Positions 35,944 to 45,205 of a DNA stretch of 64,000 nt are shown one piece after another. The notes under the pieces were generated by a model that did not search any database, was not told the DNA's origin, and saw only the letters and a list, made by a program, of their open reading frames with translations. Made by a program: the position numbers and the translations under genes. Source of the stretch: DATAAP01 sp041690495 (GTDB lineage: Bacteria > Pseudomonadota > Alphaproteobacteria > CACIAM-22H2); the NCBI GenBank assembly GCA_041690495.1, contig JAWLHE010000014.1, forward strand, positions 13,381 through 77,380. The letters are read 5' to 3'. Position 1 is the first letter of the stretch. Every line of letters begins with the position of its first letter.

Positions 35944-36773
35944 GGCTCATTGGCCACCTGTCGGACCTCCATTTCGGCCGTCACGACCCTCGCGTCGTCG
36001 ACGGGCTTCTGGAAACGCTGGCGTCAGTTAGGCCGGATCTCGTGATCGTTAGCGGCGATCTGACCCAGCGGGCGCGGCGGCATGAATTCGCGGCCGCTCG
36101 AGCCTTTCTGGACCAGCTTCCGGCGCCATATGTCGTCGTTCCGGGCAATCACGACATGCCGCTCTATAACGTTCTGAAAAGGCTGTTGCGGCCGCTTTCC
36201 CGTTACGGGCGCTTCATCGCGTCCGGCCGTTCTATGCTTTACAAGGACGCCGAGATCGCGGTTCTCGGCATCAGTACGCCGCGAGCGCTGACCGGCGCCA
36301 ACGGCCGCATTTCATTGCGTCAGCTGGCCGATGTGGAAGCCGTCTTCAATCCGATGGCGAGCGGTTGCTGGAAGATTCTGGTGAGCCATCATCCGCTTTT
36401 GGCCCCGCCGCGGAGCGCCGATCTTCCGGCAGTGCACGGCGCCGTGCGTGCATTGGAGGCCGTCGCCGCCGCAGGCGTCAGAGTGGCCCTCGCAGGGCAC
36501 TACCATCAACCCTTTACGACCGCAGCGGGGCTCCGGAATGTAACCGCGCAAGGCTCGATACTTGTCATCCAGGCGGGCACAGCGACATCCACCAGGCTGC
36601 GTGGTGAGTCGAACAGCTTCAATCTGATTCGGACGGATAAGCAAACGGTGACCTGCCAGCCGCAGCTTTGGAACGGGCGCGGATTTGTACCGGCGAGCGC
36701 GACGCGCTTTAGGCTTGCCGATGAGGCGCGCTGGCATATTGAAACCATGAACGCCGGCGAGCTGCTGTCCTGA
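35940..36773 (+). CDS. Calcineurin-like metallophosphoesterase
   Basis: The 277-residue phosphoesterase has the full set of metal motifs: DLHFGRHD (D9, H11), GDLTQ, GNHD, a histidine pair in SHHP, and GHYHQP. The substrate is unknown; relatives act on lipids, nucleotides or proteins. Translation is coupled to the lipid-kinase gene by a 4-base overlap, so kinase and phosphatase may act on the same membrane lipid. Confidence 0.9.
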   Translation: MRLIGHLSDLHFGRHDPRVVDGLLETLASVRPDLVIVSGDLTQRARRHEFAAARAFLDQLPAPYVVVPGNHDMPLYNVLKRLLRPLSRYGRFIASGRSMLYKDAEIAVLGISTPRALTGANGRISLRQLADVEAVFNPMASGCWKILVSHHPLLAPPRSADLPAVHGAVRALEAVAAAGVRVALAGHYHQPFTTAAGLRNVTAQGSILVIQAGTATSTRLRGESNSFNLIRTDKQTVTCQPQLWNGRGFVPASATRFRLADEARWHIETMNAGELLS

Positions 36774-36925
36774 CGAGCGGGGCGCTAAGCCGATCGTATT
36801 AGCGGAGCGGCCGCTTGGTCGCCGGGCTGCTGCCGATGCACCGGTTACGACGCGCGCTCCGTTACATACCGTATTGCCTGCCACGGGTTGTGCGGCCCGA
36901 ATTCTTCAGCAATCGGAAAGGACAG

Positions 36926-38467
36926 ATGGCAGTCGTCCTGACCTATGGGAAAACCTCGGACCGTGACCGGGTCGCCAGACGCATCTATCCGGCATTTATT
37001 GCCCTGTTCGCCCTCGGCGTGGCGCTTCGGGTCGTCTTTCTTGACCGGCAGGGCCTGTGGTTCGACGAAGGCGTCGGCCTGATCTTCTCGACATGCGAAT
37101 CGTTGAGCCAATGCCTCGATTCGATGCTGAGCACCCGGACAAGCGAGCGGTTTCAGTTCTTCTACCCGTTGCTCCTCCACGAATGGCGCGATCTCTTCGG
37201 TAGCAGCGAGATCGCGCTGCGCAGCCTCTCGGTGCTGTGCGGCATAGCGGCGATGCCGCTGATATGGCGGGCGGCCCTGCAGGAATTCGGGAGCGAACAT
37301 GCCGCCTGGACGCTCGCTTTCATGGCGCTCAGCGCATTCACACTCGTCCATGCGCAGGAGGCGCGGCCCTACACGTTGTTTCTCCTGGTCGCGGCAGCGC
37401 AGACGACACTGCTGCTGGATGCGAGACGAGGCAGCCGATGGAGCCAGGTCGGACTTTATCTGGTTATGGCAGCCGGATCGTGGGTAGGCCTGTTTCCGCT
37501 GCTCTTCAGCGTCGCCCTGGCCTTCGCGGATCTGGCGAGCCGTCCGTTGCGCCAGGGCAATGTGCGCCGCTGGCTGATCTGGTGGTTGCCGGCCGGGCTA
37601 CTATGCGTTCCGGCGGCGACATATTACGTCATCGCGGCGGCCGGCGTGGATCCGAGCCAGATCGCCGTTCCGAGAAGTGAGAGCCCGCTGCTCAATCTCA
37701 TCTTCGTCGGGTACGGCCAGCTGGTCGGGCAGACCTTCGGGCCCCCGGTGGAAGAACTGCGCGGCGCCGGCCGCACCACCGCGCTGCTCGAGAACTGGCA
37801 TCTGCTGGCGGGCATGGCAGTCGTCTCGGCGCTGGCCGTCGTCCATTCGATCCGCCTGGCGCACCGCGGATGTCTTGCCGCGAACGGCGATACAATACGC
37901 CTGCTCGTCTGGACGGTCGGCGTCTATGTCATCCTGTCGTTCATCTTCATGCTCTTGACGCGCCATAACTGGCTGCCGCGGCACGCGATCGCGCTGCATC
38001 CGGCCGTGGCTCTCTTGCTGCCCTTGCTGACCCGTCCGGCCGCGTCCGACGGCTCGGCGCGATCCGGGCGCGTGATCATGTCAGCGGTGTTGCTGCTGAA
38101 TCTCATAGCGATCGGGCAGCACTACCTCAACCGCGACCACTGGAAGGACGACTATCGCGCGGCGGCGGCCTATCTGCGCGCGCATGGTGAGCCTCAGCGC
38201 GCCGTCGTCGTGCTTCGCGGCCTTCCCGTGCTTTTTCGGTACTACGGCTACGCGGAGCTGATATATGCGCCCGACCCACCACCGGAGCGCGTACCCGCAA
38301 TCGTGCGCAAGGCTGCGCAGGGGCGTTCAGAGATCGTGGTCGTCGTCAACCGCGAATCCGATCTGTGGCCGCCAGGTTGGCTCGACGAGGCCCTGGCGCC
38401 GGAGTTCCGGGCAATTGACCATGCGAACTTCTCGTATTTTGCACTCTATACCTATGCAAAGAGATAG
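36926..38467 (+). CDS. GT-C family membrane glycosyltransferase (GT39/ArnT-like)
   Basis: The 513-residue polytopic protein has about ten hydrophobic segments and the GT-C acidic signature in the first periplasmic loop (RQGLWFDEGVG). Such enzymes transfer a sugar from a polyprenyl-phosphate donor to a periplasmic acceptor. ATG 36926 is preceded by GGAAAGGA; an in-frame start at 36815 is less likely. Donor and acceptor are unknown. It converges with a GT2 gene. Confidence 0.84.
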   Translation: MAVVLTYGKTSDRDRVARRIYPAFIALFALGVALRVVFLDRQGLWFDEGVGLIFSTCESLSQCLDSMLSTRTSERFQFFYPLLLHEWRDLFGSSEIALRSLSVLCGIAAMPLIWRAALQEFGSEHAAWTLAFMALSAFTLVHAQEARPYTLFLLVAAAQTTLLLDARRGSRWSQVGLYLVMAAGSWVGLFPLLFSVALAFADLASRPLRQGNVRRWLIWWLPAGLLCVPAATYYVIAAAGVDPSQIAVPRSESPLLNLIFVGYGQLVGQTFGPPVEELRGAGRTTALLENWHLLAGMAVVSALAVVHSIRLAHRGCLAANGDTIRLLVWTVGVYVILSFIFMLLTRHNWLPRHAIALHPAVALLLPLLTRPAASDGSARSGRVIMSAVLLLNLIAIGQHYLNRDHWKDDYRAAAAYLRAHGEPQRAVVVLRGLPVLFRYYGYAELIYAPDPPPERVPAIVRKAAQGRSEIVVVVNRESDLWPPGWLDEALAPEFRAIDHANFSYFALYTYAKR

Positions 38468-38582
38468 AGCGCGTTGGGCGGCTCGATCCTGTCCAGGGCC
38501 GGTCTGATTCGCGGCTGGGGGGATGATCGGCGCGTTGGTGTCGGCGATCCGGCAAGGCTGTCGGAGCGCCTGAATGCGCCGG

Positions 38583-39446
38583 TCAGGAGCGTCGCGGCAG
38601 CTTGTTGAAGTGGAACAGCCGATGGATCTGCTCCGCGCGCAACGCACGGATCAGCTCTGCGTCGGAGATCTGTTCGGCACGCCTGAACCACGATCGGAAG
38701 TAGCCGTAGCCCAGGGCTGCGCCGGCCAGCACGTAGGGCGGTTCGAACATCCGATACAGACTACGGCCCAGGGCGAACAGCGGATGCGTGCCGATCACAT
38801 AGGCGCCGTGTCCCATGCGTACATTGCCACGCAGAATACCTGTGGCGGCTGCCGTCCGGCGCAGGTGCAGCACGGAGAGCTGCTGAAGGCAAACGGTCCG
38901 ATACCCAAGCGTCCTGATCTGCACCAGGTCGACGATATCCCATCCGAGCATGGGCACGAAACCGCCCATGGCGTCGAATACGGTCCTGCGAATCGTCTTG
39001 ATCGGACCGGGCACATGATTGTCCGGCATGCGCAGCCGGATGCTGCGACCGCCGGCGGTCACTTCATGCAGAATGCCGCCAGCCGCGCCGATCGTCGGAT
39101 CGGCGTCCATGACGTCGAACAGTGTCCGGAAATAGTGTCTCGGGAAGACAAGATCGGCGTCGATCTTGGAAACATATGTAAAAGTCTCATCGCGCAGGCG
39201 AAGATAGCCCTGGTTGAAGACCTCGACCACGCGATAGCGACGCCCTCCCCCGGTATTGCCGGGCACCATCGTGATCCAATCATGCGCATCCATGAACTGC
39301 CGCACGATTTCTGGCGTCGCATCGGTCGAACCGTCGTCGACGACGATGAGGCGATCCGGTCGCTCGGTCTGGTCGACGAGCGACTGCAGTGTGCGACGGA
39401 TATATGCCGCCTCATTATGCGCCGGCATTACGATCACGTGCTTCAT
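38583..39446 (-). CDS. Family 2 glycosyltransferase
   Basis: The 287-residue inverting glycosyltransferase has the GT-A start MKHVIVMPAHNEAAYIRRTL, the VVDDGSTDAT nucleotide-binding segment, and a DxD-like KIDADLVFP near residue 100. One C-terminal hydrophobic patch may attach it to the membrane. The gene is 21 bases downstream of asnB and probably shares its transcript. Confidence 0.9.
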   Translation of the reverse strand: MKHVIVMPAHNEAAYIRRTLQSLVDQTERPDRLIVVDDGSTDATPEIVRQFMDAHDWITMVPGNTGGGRRYRVVEVFNQGYLRLRDETFTYVSKIDADLVFPRHYFRTLFDVMDADPTIGAAGGILHEVTAGGRSIRLRMPDNHVPGPIKTIRRTVFDAMGGFVPMLGWDIVDLVQIRTLGYRTVCLQQLSVLHLRRTAAATGILRGNVRMGHGAYVIGTHPLFALGRSLYRMFEPPYVLAGAALGYGYFRSWFRRAEQISDAELIRALRAEQIHRLFHFNKLPRRS

Positions 39447-39467
39447 TTCGGCACCTACTGAACAGGA

Positions 39468-41348
39468 TCAAACCGGGGTGGCGACGCGATACTCGCGGCG
39501 CCACAATTCGAACATCGCGAGTGCGAAGAGGCGTTTGCCGTTCGCCAGCCCGCGGCGATGATTCGCGCTAAGTCGGCGAATCGCCTGCGCCGAGAACAGC
39601 CTGGGATCGGCCTCCGCCAGCACGCCGTCGACGAAGTGCCCCATATCGCCGCGCAGCCATTGATCGAGGGGAATGCTGAAGCCCTGCTTGCGGTCGAGAT
39701 CGAGCCCTGCCGGCAAAAGCTTGCGACCGAGACGTCGCGGCAGGATCTTCCGCTCGCGCTCCGTGGCTCGCAGCCCGTCAGGGACGCGGCCGAAGGCGAA
39801 TTCGATAATGCGGTGATCCAGCCAGGGTGCCCGCACCTCGAGGGAAGTCAGCATGCTGGCTCGATCAACTTTCGCAAGGATATCGTCGGCCATGTAGGTC
39901 GAGAAATCCACCGTCGTAGCCTGTTGCACGGTGGAGAGGCCGGGCTTGCAAAGCGCGACCTTTGTCGCCTCGGGCGGAGCACCACCGTTAAGCCGCTGAC
40001 GTGCGCCGGGCGCCAGGAGCCGGCGGCGTGCGGCCGCATCGAAATACATGTCGACATGCGCGATGGCATTGGCTGCGGCGCCGCCGCAGCCGATCGCATA
40101 TGTGCGCCCCTTGGTTCCGATGGGCAACAGCTCGGCGGCGCCGCGACTGACGATGTAGCGGATAGCCGCTGGCACGCGCGCGCGCAACCGCCCCATGCCT
40201 TGCAGCCAGCTGTAATGCCAGTAGCCGCCGAACAGCTCGTCGCCACCGTCGCCGCCCAGCGCGACCGTTGCGTGACGCCGGATCAGCCTGGACACGAGAT
40301 AGGTCGGTATCATCGACGAATCGGCGATCGGTTCATCGTATTGACGCGCCAGGTCGGGCAGGAGCCCCATGACGTCCGGTTCGGCGGCGAACTCCGTGTG
40401 ATCGGTGCCGAAATGGCTGGCCACCAGACGCGCGTATGCAGCTTCGTTGAATCGGCCCTGCCCGGGGAATGCGATTGTGAACGTGCGTACCGGCGTCGTC
40501 GACTCCTCTGCGGCGAGTGCCGTGATCAGACTCGAATCCACGCCGCCGCTGAGCAGGACTCCCACAGGAACATCGGCGATGAGGCGGCGTCGGACGGATG
40601 ATCGGAGGAGCTCCCGGAGTTCCTCGAGCAGGTCCTCCTCCCGGTCTGCGCCATCGCGCGCGGCCTCCGGAAGCTGCCAGTAACGCCAGATCTTCACATC
40701 GCCGTCGCCCGGGCGGTACAAAAGCGCATGCGCCGCAGGCAGTTTGCTGACGCCGCCCAACAGGCAGAGATGCCCCGGCACGTAGCCGTACGTCAGATAA
40801 TGGTCGAGGCCATGCAGATCGACCTCGCGGTGGAAAGTCGGATCGGCCATCAGCGCCTTCAGTTCCGAGGCGAAGCTCAGGACTCTCTCTGTGTGGCGGT
40901 AGAAGAGCGGCTTTTCGCCGGCACGGTCGCGCGCAAGAAGTACGTGTTGCGCGCTTGAGTCATAGAGTGCGAGCGCAAACATGCCGTCGAGATGCGACAG
41001 GCAATCTACTCCCCAGGCGCGATAGGCTTCGAGGATAACCTCGGTGTCGCTCGATGTCCGGAATCGGTGTCCGCGCCGCGCCAGATCATCCTTGAGCTCG
41101 CGATAGTTGTAGATCTCGCCGTTGAACGTGATCCAGACGGTGCCTTCCGCATTGCCCATCGGCTGACGGCCTGCCGGCGACAGGTCGATGATGGCGAGCC
41201 GGCGATGGGCGAGGCCGATGCGCCCGTCCTCCGACCACCGCGCACCCGCATCGTCGGGCCCCCGGTGGGACATCGTATCGCGCATCGAGACCAGAAGATC
41301 GCGGTCGTTGAACGGGACCCGCGACACGATCCCGGCGATGCCGCACAT
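39468..41348 (-). CDS. asnB: Glutamine-hydrolysing asparagine synthase family amidotransferase
   Basis: The 626-residue protein has an N-terminal class II glutaminase domain with nucleophile Cys2 (MCGIAGIV) and a C-terminal synthetase domain with the PPi loop VLLSGGVDSSLI. In polysaccharide clusters such enzymes often amidate uronic acids or amino-sugar carboxyls instead of making asparagine; that is inferred here from position. ATG 41348 is required for the Cys2 nucleophile; the frame to 41540 is spurious. It follows the WecG-like gene by 5 bases. Confidence 0.92.
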   Translation of the reverse strand: MCGIAGIVSRVPFNDRDLLVSMRDTMSHRGPDDAGARWSEDGRIGLAHRRLAIIDLSPAGRQPMGNAEGTVWITFNGEIYNYRELKDDLARRGHRFRTSSDTEVILEAYRAWGVDCLSHLDGMFALALYDSSAQHVLLARDRAGEKPLFYRHTERVLSFASELKALMADPTFHREVDLHGLDHYLTYGYVPGHLCLLGGVSKLPAAHALLYRPGDGDVKIWRYWQLPEAARDGADREEDLLEELRELLRSSVRRRLIADVPVGVLLSGGVDSSLITALAAEESTTPVRTFTIAFPGQGRFNEAAYARLVASHFGTDHTEFAAEPDVMGLLPDLARQYDEPIADSSMIPTYLVSRLIRRHATVALGGDGGDELFGGYWHYSWLQGMGRLRARVPAAIRYIVSRGAAELLPIGTKGRTYAIGCGGAAANAIAHVDMYFDAAARRRLLAPGARQRLNGGAPPEATKVALCKPGLSTVQQATTVDFSTYMADDILAKVDRASMLTSLEVRAPWLDHRIIEFAFGRVPDGLRATERERKILPRRLGRKLLPAGLDLDRKQGFSIPLDQWLRGDMGHFVDGVLAEADPRLFSAQAIRRLSANHRRGLANGKRLFALAMFELWRREYRVATPV

Positions 41349-41353
41349 CGGCC

Positions 41354-42139
41354 CTATCCCCGCCCGCTTCGTGCCGGCGATCCAGCCCCGTTCGAATGGT
41401 GAAGGCCGAGACGCTCGAGAAGAACCTGCAGCAGGAATTTCGGGTTCCCCACCAGATAGCGCCCGAAGAAGCGACGCGGACGCTTGAGAGAGAGGTAGAT
41501 CCACTCCATGCCGTGGTCGGTGAACCATCGTGGGGCCCATGGTACAGTGCCGGAGAGACGATCGAAGAAGCCGCCGACGACCATGATGACATTTGCGTTC
41601 AGCCGGGCGGCATTGTCGCGAACCCAGAGCTCCTGGACAGGCATGCCGAACCCCACCAGCAAAATGCCCGGTCGGGTGGCATTGATGATCTCGATCACGC
41701 GGTCCGACTCGGCCCCCTGCTTCTGAAAGTAGCCGTGATGAAAGCCGGCGATCCGGATCGTGGGCTCACGTGCACGAAGCTGCTCGGCAGCCCGCGCGAT
41801 GACGTCGGGATGCGCGCCAAGCAGGAACACGGAGCGGTCGCGCGTGCTGCAGTAGCGGGCCAGATCCCAGATGAAGTCGTTGATGCAGACCCGGGGACCG
41901 AGTCTATGTCCCAGAATTCGCGCGCCGAGAGCCACGCCGGCTCCGTCGCAATGCGTGATGCGGGCCTGATTGCGGAACTCCTTGAGCCAAGGCAGTCGCT
42001 GCGAGAGCTGGATCCCGTGGACATTCGTATTCAGGATTACCTCGGATTTTCCGCTGCAGATGATGCCGTCTATCTCGGCGATCAACTCGCGAGTCGTCAG
42101 ATCCGTTACCTTGTTGCCGAGAATCTGAATGTCCCGCAT
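41354..42139 (-). CDS. WecG/TagA/CpsF family glycosyltransferase (GT26)
   Basis: The 261-residue enzyme has the family features NTNVHGIQLSQRLP, CDGAGVALGARILGHR and LLVGFGMPVQELWVRDN. It transfers an N-acetyl-mannosamine-type sugar to a lipid-linked acceptor. ATG 42139 starts at MRDIQILGNKV with a GAGAGG run upstream; upstream frame sequence is unrelated. It probably forms one transcript with asnB and the GT2 gene. Confidence 0.9.
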   Translation of the reverse strand: MRDIQILGNKVTDLTTRELIAEIDGIICSGKSEVILNTNVHGIQLSQRLPWLKEFRNQARITHCDGAGVALGARILGHRLGPRVCINDFIWDLARYCSTRDRSVFLLGAHPDVIARAAEQLRAREPTIRIAGFHHGYFQKQGAESDRVIEIINATRPGILLVGFGMPVQELWVRDNAARLNANVIMVVGGFFDRLSGTVPWAPRWFTDHGMEWIYLSLKRPRRFFGRYLVGNPKFLLQVLLERLGLHHSNGAGSPARSGRG

Positions 42140-42250
42140 CCGCCTCTCTCGCAAGAGTGGAATGATATTGGGGACCTGCGGCCGGCGGCGGCAATTGGCA
42201 ATTAGGGTAAGCCATTGACGCGCCAGCGGAAGCGACGCTCGCCTAAAGAG

Positions 42251-42287
42251 AAAAAAGAAGGGAGAAGTGGTTCCCCGCTTCTCCCTT
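42251..42287 (-). terminator. Intrinsic terminator after the RTX gene
   Basis: On the minus strand a perfect 10-base stem (AAGGGAGAAG with CTTCTCCCTT, at 42287-42278 and 42267-42258) with a 10-base loop is followed by C and six T residues (42256-42251). It lies about 52 bases after the RTX gene stop and separates it from the WecG-like gene. Confidence 0.85.
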
Positions 42288-42338
42288 GCATTCGGGGGCG
42301 CCGGCATCGCTGTCGGCGCACCGGTGCGGTCGTTCGGA

Positions 42339-45205
42339 TCAGAAGATGACGTGTGTCTGCGCCAACGTCGTGATGCCGAACACCGTCAGGCGGTCACCGT
42401 TGCCGAAGTCGATGGCAATCGACGATGTATCGTTCGTTACCGTCGCGACCTCATCAAGCTTGGCCATGCTGCCGAGACCGAACGCGCTGAGGTCGATCTT
42501 GTCGGTCCCGGAGACGAAGTCGGTCACGGTGTCCTGACCGTAGCCGCGGTCGTAAACGAACATGTCCGATCCGGATCCTCCGGTCAGCTTGTCGCTGCCG
42601 GTGCCGCCGTCGAGCCGGTCGTTCCCCGCCCCGCCGTCGAGAACGTCATTGCCGGCGTCGCCGCGCAGCGTGTCATTCCCCGACAGGCCCTTCAGGGCGT
42701 CATTTCCGCCGTGCGCGTTGATGACATCGTCCGAGTCGTCGCGGCCGCTCACGGTGTTGTTCTGATCCGACAGGAACGTCACGTGATTTGCCTTGGCGAC
42801 CTGGCTGATCTGGGTGTTCCAGAGCAGTGTGTCGAAGCTGTCCGTGGCGGACACCTGTCCCTCGAAGATGAAGCCGTAGTCCCCATCCGAAGGATTGTCG
42901 ATCGCATCCGTCCAGACGTTCTTGAGCGTGACTTTGGTGTCAGACACGCCGTCGAACGTGATCACGAGATCCTCACCGGACTGCAGCATGCGCATATTTT
43001 CTGCCGTCATGCCTTCGCCGACGAACCTGATCGAATCCGACTCGTCCGCCTCCACCCATGGACGCACGTTGAAGCCCATGAAGTCGGTGACCATGTCGTT
43101 GCCGTCGCCGGCATTGAACACAAAGGTGTCATGGCCGCCGCCACCGCTCAACGTGTCGTCGCCGGCTTTGCCCTCGATTGTCTCGTCACGGTCGGTTCCC
43201 TTGAGCGTGTCCGCGCCCGCAGTTCCCTCAGGACCCGTCGGGACGGGACCCGGAGTACCGGCCGCGGCGAACTGGAAGTCGGCCGCCGCGAGGGCGGCCA
43301 CGCCGAAGACCTTGAAGCTGTCGCCGCCTCCGAAGCTGACGGTCACCATGGCCACGCCATTGGCATCGGTGCCGGGGGTCATGGTCGCCCCCGCCGCCTG
43401 CATCTCGGCGAGGCTCTTCCAGCCGAACCGGCTGACGTCGATCTTGTCCTTGCCGGCCTCGAACCACCGGATCGAGTCGGTGCCGCCGCCGCGCTCGGCA
43501 ACATACGTGTCGCTGCCGGCTCCGCCGGAGAGATAGTCGTTGCCCTTGCCGCCGCGGAGCACGTCGTTGCCGCCGGCCGGACCATCCTGCTGCCGGTCGC
43601 CCCAGATCGTGTCGTCGCCGTCGGTGCCGACAATGTTGTCGTCGCCATCCGTCCCCGCGAGGACCTGGTCAGGATCCGACGGTGTCGGATCCGGAGTCGG
43701 TTCCGGAGTCGGAGCCGGAGCCGGAGTACCGGCCGCGGCGAACTGGAAATCGGTCGCCGCGAGGGCGGCCACGCCGAAGACCTTGAAGCTGTCGCCGCCT
43801 CCGAAGCTGACGGTCACCATGGCCACGCCATTGGCATCGGTGCCGGGGGTCATNNNNNNNNNNNNNNNNNNNNNNNNNNNNNNNNNNNNNNNNNNNNNNN
43901 NNNNNNNNNNNNNNNNNNNNNNNNNNNNNNNNNNNNNNNNNNNNNNNNNNNNNTGCCGCCGGCCGGACCATCCTGCTGCCGGTCGCCCCAGATCGTGTCG
44001 TCGCCGTCGGTGCCGACAATGTTGTCGTCGCCATCCGTCCCCGCGAGGACCTCGATCGGCTTGTACGAGTCCGCACCTCCGGTCCACGCCGGCATCTGCG
44101 ACGTGTGGGTATTGTTGGACACCGACCACGAGCCGGCGGTGCCTCCGGTATTGGGATCCTGGGAATTGATGAGGGTGTTGTTGGCGTACGAGCCGTTCAG
44201 CTGAACCGGCCATTCGGATACGAGCGCCGGATCGCGCAGGTCCTTGAAGATGTTTCCGGTGATGTTGAAGTTGTTACGATAGGCGGTTCCGGCGTTATTG
44301 CCGTCCCAGGTATAAATACCCATTCCGACGCCGTCGAAGAAGTTGTCGCGGATCGCCATGTTCGTGACGTTGGACGGCGAGCCCAGCGTCTCGGTGACAT
44401 TGAGAGCTGTCGACCAGCTCCCTTCGATGCGACCGATGAAGTGATTTTTCTCGATCACGCCGTTCTGGATGGTGCCGCCGATCCCGTAGTGGGCATTGGT
44501 AAGAATGAACGTGTTCTCGGCGATCACACCGTTGACGCTCTCCTGCACGACCATATTGCCCTTGCCGCTGTTGGTCTCGCCGGCAAAGGACATCACGTTC
44601 CCGCGGATCTCGTAGTCGCTCATCCGGTAGGAGTGGACGTTGTCCGAAGACGGTCCTGTGGGGGTGTCGAAGTGGTTGTTGAGAATCTTGACGTTCGAGG
44701 CGTCCCACAGGAACACGCCATCTCCGGCGACATTCTTGTAGCTGGAGTTCTGGATGGTCAGGTGGGAAACGTCACGAAACTGGAAGGCGGAGAATTCGTT
44801 GTTGCCGGGCACATACGCCTTGCCGGCGCCGTCGACGTCGACATTGTCGATCGTCCAGTTGGTCGAGCCGAAGCTGATCATTCCGGCGCCGCTCATATTC
44901 GTAATGCGAATATCGCGGACGACGATGTTGTCATGACCGTTGCCCGCCACGCCGTTCTGACCGCCGGTGAAAACCGGGTCGGTGCCGTTTCCATACGCGC
45001 CGAAGGTGATCGGCGCACTGCTCGTCCCGGACGCCTTGAGGTTTAGCCCGCCCTGAAAGACCGAATCGCGGGCAAAAAGTACGGTGTCGCCAGGCTGCAG
45101 CCCGAGGCTGTTCACCTTTCCGAGCGAAGCGAATGCCGAACCGGCGGATGTTCCGCTGTTTGCATCCGATCCATTGCGCGCGTCGACGTAAAAGGTGCGA
45201 GCCAT
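42339..45205 (-). CDS. Beta-helix RTX protein, predicted type I secreted (interrupted by assembly gap)
   Basis: The N-terminal 370 residues form a right-handed parallel beta-helix (ARTFYVDARNGSDANSGTSAG ... repeated NFxI/N-rich rungs), the fold of polysaccharide lyases and epimerases. Calcium-binding RTX nonapeptides follow (GTDGDDNIVG, GGKGNDYLSGGAGSD, GGAGNDRLDGG), with a C-terminal secretion-type tail (SIAIDFGNGDRLTVFGITTL). There is no N-terminal signal, consistent with type I export. The 100-N gap breaks the frame; replacing it with 185 bases, as the internal repeat predicts, restores one frame of about 983 residues. ATG 45205 has GGAG 10 bases upstream. No ABC/HlyD partner is in the window. 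Confidence 0.85.
43252..43667 (-). repeat. Tandem RTX module, copy nearer the C-terminus
   Basis: This 416-base module encodes an RTX block plus its flanking FGGGDSFKVFGVAALAA segment. It is nearly identical to the copy at 43723-44053, with only scattered differences (for example GGCCGCC versus GGTCGCC near the end). The offset is 471 bases on the low-coordinate side. The near-identity points to recent duplication. Confidence 0.8.
43723..44053 (-). repeat. Tandem RTX module, copy containing the assembly gap
   Basis: This is the second copy of the module at 43252-43667. It is visible on both sides of the N-run and 85 bases shorter than its partner as written. The Pro-rich spacer between copies encodes TPAPAPTPEPTPDPTP. 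Confidence 0.8.
43854..43953. other. Assembly gap (100 N)
   Basis: Exactly 100 undetermined bases interrupt the RTX gene, a conventional placeholder length. Comparison with the intact repeat copy (43383-43567) predicts a true length of 185 bases. Confidence 0.95.

Noticed and set aside
42267..44204. A 645-codon plus-strand frame opposite the RTX gene
   Set aside because: It mirrors the periodic RTX repeat and has no domain; the RTX strand is clearly the coding one.
43850..44213. Apparent split of the RTX gene into two genes
   Set aside because: The frame change is explained by the 100-N placeholder; the repeat-derived 185-base length restores one frame.
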